64,000 bases of DNA from Pseudomonadota bacterium (lineage in GTDB: Bacteria > Pseudomonadota > Alphaproteobacteria > Rhizobiales > Hyphomicrobiaceae): the NCBI GenBank assembly GCA_023423275.1, contig JAFAFW010000066.1, forward strand, positions 11,658-75,657. Reading direction: 5' to 3'. Positions 60,161 to 64,000 of this stretch are shown here, one piece after another. The first letter of the stretch is position 1; each line of letters begins with the position of its first letter. The notes under the pieces were generated by a model. The model had not been told where the DNA came from, made no database searches, and was given only the letters and a program-made list of their open reading frames with translations. Position numbers and translations under genes: made by a program.

Positions 60161-61114
60161 TCAGCGACCGGCCGCTGCCCGATCTGCTGCTGCTTTTGCT
60201 GCTGAAGCGGTCCGATCGAGATTGACCACGATCAGGCCGGCGACAATCAAGCCAAAGCCGACAAGATGATAGAGGTGCAGCGCTTCACCGAGCCATGTCA
60301 CGGAGAACAGCGTCGTGAACACAGGGCTGAGATAGAGGAATGCCGCCGCGCGCTGAGGGCCGACGGCGGCAACGCCGAACAGATAACAGAAATTCCCCAC
60401 CAGAGTGGGCCCGAGCCCGATATAGCCGATCGACGCCAGGGCTTGCGGTAGTTTGTCTTCCTCGAACGCGAATGCATTTCCGCCCATCAGCAGCCAGACG
60501 ATATAAACCGGCGTCATGACGATCAGCAGGCCGGCCCAGGCGGTCGTGGCCGTCAGTGATATAGAGCTGATCTCGCGGCTCCATGTCCTGATCTGGAGAG
60601 AGAACCACGCGAACGCCATCGCGCCGAGCAGCGACCACAGATTGCCGATACGGATATCGAAGGACGTGAGCACGTCCAGGCTGCCATGCGCGACGATGAT
60701 GACCGTTCCTGCGAAGGCCAAGGCGAGACCGATCCAGCCTTTCGGCCCGACGAGACTTTGGCCACTGACCCAGGCGATCAGCGCCACCCAAGCCGGTGTG
60801 GTCGCATTGATGATGCCGACCTCGAGCGCATAGCTCTGGTAGGCACCGCCGATCAGCAGAAACGAGAAGATGCCGACACCGACGACGCCACCGAGAGTGA
60901 TGCCGCCTGCATTCCGGGTCAGAGGTTGCCAATCGCGACGGATCTGCGGCAGCGCCAGTGGCGTCAGAATGAGCAGGGCCAGCGCCCACCGCCAGAACAC
61001 GAGCGCGGGCAGCGGCACCAACTCGTGCGAGGCACGGGCGACAACGTGGTTGCTGCCCCACAGCGCTGCCGTCGTGAGCAACGCGGCAAAGCCCAGCATC
61101 ATGCGGCCAGACAT
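60161..61114 (-). CDS. DMT-superfamily EamA transporter
   Basis: 317 residues with ten helices in two EamA repeats; ALWGSNHVVARASHELVPLPALVFWRW in helix 1-2 and AAFLYLSPVFTTLFSVTWLGEALHLYH at the end are family-typical. GAAGGAAA lies nine nt before the ATG. Probable exporter; substrate unknown. It is 54 nt after the ABC permease on the same strand, and may be co-transcribed. Confidence 0.87.
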   Translation of the reverse strand: MSGRMMLGFAALLTTAALWGSNHVVARASHELVPLPALVFWRWALALLILTPLALPQIRRDWQPLTRNAGGITLGGVVGVGIFSFLLIGGAYQSYALEVGIINATTPAWVALIAWVSGQSLVGPKGWIGLALAFAGTVIIVAHGSLDVLTSFDIRIGNLWSLLGAMAFAWFSLQIRTWSREISSISLTATTAWAGLLIVMTPVYIVWLLMGGNAFAFEEDKLPQALASIGYIGLGPTLVGNFCYLFGVAAVGPQRAAAFLYLSPVFTTLFSVTWLGEALHLYHLVGFGLIVAGLIVVNLDRTASAAKAAADRAAAGR

Positions 61115-61168
61115 GATGGCGTTTCCTTCGATTTTCTTTGTCAGGCGCTGAGCCTGAAATCGGCGATA

Positions 61169-61963
61169 TCAGTGCCCCCCTTGAGGGCGCTGCGAGACGT
61201 GCCACGGAAGACAGACGCGCTCCGCAAAGTCGACTGCATAAAACAGCACAGTTCCCATCAATCCGAGGAGCAGCAGGGATACGAACACGCGCGCCGTATC
61301 GAACTGGCCTTGCGCGACAAGGATCTGGAAGCCGAGGCCTTTGCCCCCAGCTACGAATTCACCGACGATGGCGCCGACGAGCGCGAAGGAGATGGCCACC
61401 TTCATGCCCGCAAACAGGCTCGGCAGCGCGCAGGGAAAGCGGATTTTCCAGAGCACCTGCAAAGGCGAGGCTTTGGAGACGCGCGCAAGACTGATCATAT
61501 CCGGATCTACGGAGCGCAGTCCCAGCACGGTGTCGATGACGATCGGGAAGATGGCCAGCATGACCGCAACGGCGAGCTTCGGTTCGGTGCCAGTGCCGAG
61601 CCAGATCACGAATAGAGGCGCAAGGGCAACTTTGGGAATGGAGTTGAGCGCCACCAGCAGCGTGTAGACGGTCCGCTCCAGAAATCGCGAATAAACGATA
61701 CCCACGGCAAGCAGGACGCCGAGAATGACCGCGATCGCAAAGCCCCCGGCGGTGATCGCGAGGGTATATCCGGAATGGCGGAGGAACACGCTCGGTGTCG
61801 TCAGGAACTCGGCGAAGATCGCCGACGGCGTTGGTAGGATCAGCGGCGATGGCTTGAATAGAAGTACGCCGAGTTCCCACAGCAGCAGTACACTTGCGAC
61901 GATCAAAACAGCATCGCGCGTGCGGCTTTCCGATAGCAGCAGCTTCCCGATCCCGCTCTTCAT
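61169..61963 (-). CDS. ABC transporter permease (nitrate/sulfonate/NMT1 type)
   Basis: 264 residues with about six transmembrane helices. The EAA loop, GLRSVDPDMISLARVSKASPLQVLWKIRFPCALPSLFAGM, is well kept, and the N-terminal helix with LLLWELGVLL opens the protein, as in SsuC/TauC. ATGA overlap with the ATPase gene. It forms the membrane channel of the importer with the ATPase and binding protein below. Confidence 0.9.
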   Translation of the reverse strand: MKSGIGKLLLSESRTRDAVLIVASVLLLWELGVLLFKPSPLILPTPSAIFAEFLTTPSVFLRHSGYTLAITAGGFAIAVILGVLLAVGIVYSRFLERTVYTLLVALNSIPKVALAPLFVIWLGTGTEPKLAVAVMLAIFPIVIDTVLGLRSVDPDMISLARVSKASPLQVLWKIRFPCALPSLFAGMKVAISFALVGAIVGEFVAGGKGLGFQILVAQGQFDTARVFVSLLLLGLMGTVLFYAVDFAERVCLPWHVSQRPQGGH

Positions 61964-62751
61964 TCCTTAATGATCCCGAGTTCTGCAAAATGGTGGCGGA
62001 TGTGACCTGCGTATTCGCCGAAGCGCGGCGTTTCGCGGATCGACAACGGGCGTGGACGCGGCAGGTCGATGTCGATGACCTCGACGATCCGTCCCGGCGA
62101 ACGCGACATCAGAACAACGCGGTCCGAGAGATAGACCGCTTCGGCAATGCTGTGCGTGATGAACATCACGGTCTTGCGGCTGTCCTGCCAGATGCGCGTG
62201 AGTTCGACGTTGAGATCATCGCGCGTCATGGCGTCGAGCGCGCCGAACGGCTCGTCCATCAGAAGGAGTTCGGGATCGCTCAGCAGCGCACGGCAGATCG
62301 ACGCGCGCTGACGCATGCCGCCCGACAGCTCCCACGGATGCCGGTCCTCGAACCCGCCGAGCCCGAAGCGCTGCAGCAGCTCGATCGCCCGATCCTTGAC
62401 GTGGGCGCGCTTGTGGCCGAGAAATTCGGCCGACAGCAGCACGTTGTCGAGGATCGTGCGCCAGTCGAGCAGGACATCGCGCTGAAACACGACGCCAAGC
62501 CGGTCAGGCGGACCATCGACAGTTTTGCCGTGAACCGAGATGTTGCCGGAGCTGATGTCTTCCAGGCCTGCCACGCACTTCAACAGCGTGCTCTTTCCAC
62601 AGCCGGACGGGCCGACGACGCTCAGGAACTCGCCGGTCTTGATGTCGAGATCAATGTCAGACAGCGCCGTCACATCGCCACGCGGAGAGGGATAAACCTT
62701 CCCCGCGCGCGATATCGTGACGTACGGCTCTGTTTTCGCCGTTGTCGTCAT
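61960..62751 (-). CDS. ABC transporter ATP-binding protein
   Basis: 263 residues. Walker A GPSGCGKST, Q-loop VVFQRDVLLDW, signature LSGGMRQRASI, Walker B LLLMDEPFGALD and switch HSIAEAVYLSDRV are all present; the closest type is SsuB/TauB. ATG at 62751 is preferred because the longer frame enters the binding-protein gene. It sits 7 nt behind that gene and overlaps the permease gene by 4 nt. Confidence 0.93.
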   Translation of the reverse strand: MTTTAKTEPYVTISRAGKVYPSPRGDVTALSDIDLDIKTGEFLSVVGPSGCGKSTLLKCVAGLEDISSGNISVHGKTVDGPPDRLGVVFQRDVLLDWRTILDNVLLSAEFLGHKRAHVKDRAIELLQRFGLGGFEDRHPWELSGGMRQRASICRALLSDPELLLMDEPFGALDAMTRDDLNVELTRIWQDSRKTVMFITHSIAEAVYLSDRVVLMSRSPGRIVEVIDIDLPRPRPLSIRETPRFGEYAGHIRHHFAELGIIKE

Positions 62752-62758
62752 TGGCGTA

Positions 62759-63739
62759 TTACTGAACGAGATCGTTGGTGAAGAAGTCGTCGGCATTCCA
62801 ACCAGCTTTGACAACGCCGGCTTCTTCCATCGACTTCAGCGCCGCTTCCCAGTCAGACTTCGCCTGCCAGCCAAGCGGCTTTCCAGCGGTCGCCGGAGTA
62901 TCGAAATAATCGATGGTCAGCTTGATCTGGCCAGCCAGCACTTCCGGATTGAGCTTCGCGTCCGGGCGCTGATTGATCATCGCCTTGACGCCGTCATCGA
63001 CGTTGGTGCGCAGGTGCTCCCAGGCGCGCTGCTGGACCTTCACCAGCTTCTTCAGCGCTTCGCCCTTGTTCTTGATCGTATCATCACGCGCAACCAGTCC
63101 GTAGGCGGGGAAGGTGATGCCCGCATCGGAGGCCAGCAGGCACTTGGATGGACGCGGCTTCTCGGCGACAGGTAGTGCGGAGCCGACCGTCGACATCAGG
63201 CCATCTGCGCGCTTTGCCGTGTAGGTGCCCCACAGCGCGGCGGGATCAACGAACTCGACTTTCACCGTTTCGCGGTTCATGCCGCCCGACTTCAAATACA
63301 GATCGATAAACGGTGCCCAGGGGCTGGCGGCGAAGACAACCACGGTCTTGCCCTTGAGATCGGCAACTTTGTCGACAGGGGAATCTTTGTCGACCAGGAT
63401 GCACAAATCGGTTTTGCGCTGGAAGTTCATGAACGATTTGATGGTCGCGCCCTGTGAGCGCGCGCCGCCGATCAGACCGACCTGAACCTGTCCGACGTCC
63501 ACCTGTCCGGCGTTAACGAGCTGAATGGTGTTGCCCGATCCGCGACCGTCCTGAATATCGACGTCGAGACCTGCCTCCTTGAACCAGCCCTTGTCCTGAG
63601 CCAGATGCATCGCGGCCTGCACGCCCCACGGCGAGAAGTCCAGCCGGACGCTCAGTTTTTCCTGCGCCACGGCGCTCGGGACAAATGGCAATGCCATCAT
63701 CGCTGAGGCCGCCAGTCCCAGAAGGTTACGTCTTTTCAT
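62759..63739 (-). CDS. NMT1/THI5-type ABC substrate-binding protein
   Basis: 326 residues with a signal peptide (MKRRNLLGLAASAMMALPFVPSAVAQ, cut near AVA). The NMT1-like core is seen in LDFSPWGVQAAMHLAQDKGWFKEAGLDVDIQDGRG and VDVGQVQVGLI. The family binds thiamine precursors, sulfonates, nitrate, riboflavin or other small ligands; the exact ligand is unknown. First gene of the importer; a TetR gene precedes it by 44 nt on the same strand. Confidence 0.9.
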   Translation of the reverse strand: MKRRNLLGLAASAMMALPFVPSAVAQEKLSVRLDFSPWGVQAAMHLAQDKGWFKEAGLDVDIQDGRGSGNTIQLVNAGQVDVGQVQVGLIGGARSQGATIKSFMNFQRKTDLCILVDKDSPVDKVADLKGKTVVVFAASPWAPFIDLYLKSGGMNRETVKVEFVDPAALWGTYTAKRADGLMSTVGSALPVAEKPRPSKCLLASDAGITFPAYGLVARDDTIKNKGEALKKLVKVQQRAWEHLRTNVDDGVKAMINQRPDAKLNPEVLAGQIKLTIDYFDTPATAGKPLGWQAKSDWEAALKSMEEAGVVKAGWNADDFFTNDLVQ

Positions 63740-63783
63740 CGTCAGTACTCCCTTTGTGTATGATCAGGACGGAAACGATATCG

Positions 63784-64000
63784 CTATCCGGCTTCCGGCC
63801 GGCGTTTCTTTTTCGCGGGCGTGTCGTCGGTTGCGTCGTGCTGAAGATAGCCCAGCACCATGTCGACGACATGCTCGCGTCTTTGATCGAGCCGCTTGGA
63901 ATCATCGATCTTCTGATCGAAGATCCATGACAGCGTATAGCGGTTCGACAAGTAGAAATAGGCCAATGCCGAGATCGAGATATACAGATCGACGGGATCG
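63784..64000 (-). CDS. TetR-family regulator, C-terminal part (partial)
   Basis: About 72 residues seen; the frame continues beyond the right edge. PVDLYISISALAYFYLSNRYTL and DQRREHVVDMVLGYL match the C-terminal ligand-binding helices of TetR regulators, ending in a Lys/Arg tail. DNA-binding domain is outside. By position it could regulate the ABC importer just behind it. Confidence 0.6.
   Translation of the reverse strand, partial: DPVDLYISISALAYFYLSNRYTLSWIFDQKIDDSKRLDQRREHVVDMVLGYLQHDATDDTPAKKKRRPEAG

Overview
The window reads as a chromosomal segment of a high-GC alphaproteobacterium, most likely order Hyphomicrobiales (Rhizobiales in the older sense). Support comes from several lineage-typical items: a CpdR-type receiver protein next to hpt, the nucleoid protein GapR (UPF0335/DUF2312) behind a DUF1244 gene, an Irr-type iron-control palindrome in front of the membrane ferritin mbfA, a B12-dependent ribonucleotide reductase, and the cysteine-free L36 form usual in this group. 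The species cannot be fixed from the sequence. No prophage, transposase, integrase, CRISPR array or rRNA was seen; one tRNA (Leu, anticodon GAG) is present.

Layout. 1-2 kb: a minus-strand run of a Tae4-like amidase, a tiny membrane protein, crcB and rluC. 2-9 kb: biotin-dependent carboxylase alpha subunit, GNAT, polysaccharide deacetylase, a NYN-LOTUS RNA-type protein, gloB and a methyltransferase. 9.5-12.4 kb: translationally coupled hisC-tyrA-chaC. 13-20 kb: nrdJ, plsC, ydcF, ftsX/ftsE on the minus strand, with hpt-cpdR on the plus strand. 20-28 kb: EamA exporter, metA with a structured leader, moaA, ggt, acyP, a LysR regulator facing a 31-residue Lys/Ala/Pro peptide, and lipB. 28-38 kb: tRNA-Leu, HMG-CoA lyase, acyltransferase, secreted deacetylase, a periplasmic coiled-coil protein, thioesterase, class IV aminotransferase, MFS transporter, mbfA. 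38-45 kb: XRE regulator, an Mrp-DUF971 fusion, mobA-mobB-pseudosubtilase, cinA, HAD hydrolase, rpmJ, TPR protein. 45-51 kb: mazEF, then pyk/DUF1036/gckA divergent from an N-formylglutamate amidohydrolase-like gene, DUF1244 and gapR. 51-57 kb: an envelope cluster (DUF882 protein, YcbB-type L,D-transpeptidase, orphan NtrC-type regulator). 57-64 kb: pepF, an Ldh-family dehydrogenase, a DMT exporter, an NMT1-type ABC importer and the end of a TetR regulator.

How genes work together. Molybdenum cofactor synthesis is represented by moaA and mobAB; aromatic and histidine metabolism by hisC-tyrA; methionine entry by metA, whose Glu111 predicts acetyl-CoA use; lower glycolysis/serine-cycle carbon by gckA and pyk. 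Division and envelope genes (ftsEX, plsC, ydcF, ycbB, DUF882) are spread over two clusters.

Most of the window is ordinary core genome. The items that merit follow-up are the Mrp-DUF971 protein with the domain order of plant HCF101, a catalytically dead subtilisin-like secreted protein in the mobAB operon, the orphan Tae4-like amidase with a possible small membrane partner, the unclassified metA leader, a T-N11-A box between the LysR gene and the tiny basic peptide, and several clean dyads. No complete new defence or biosynthetic system was found.
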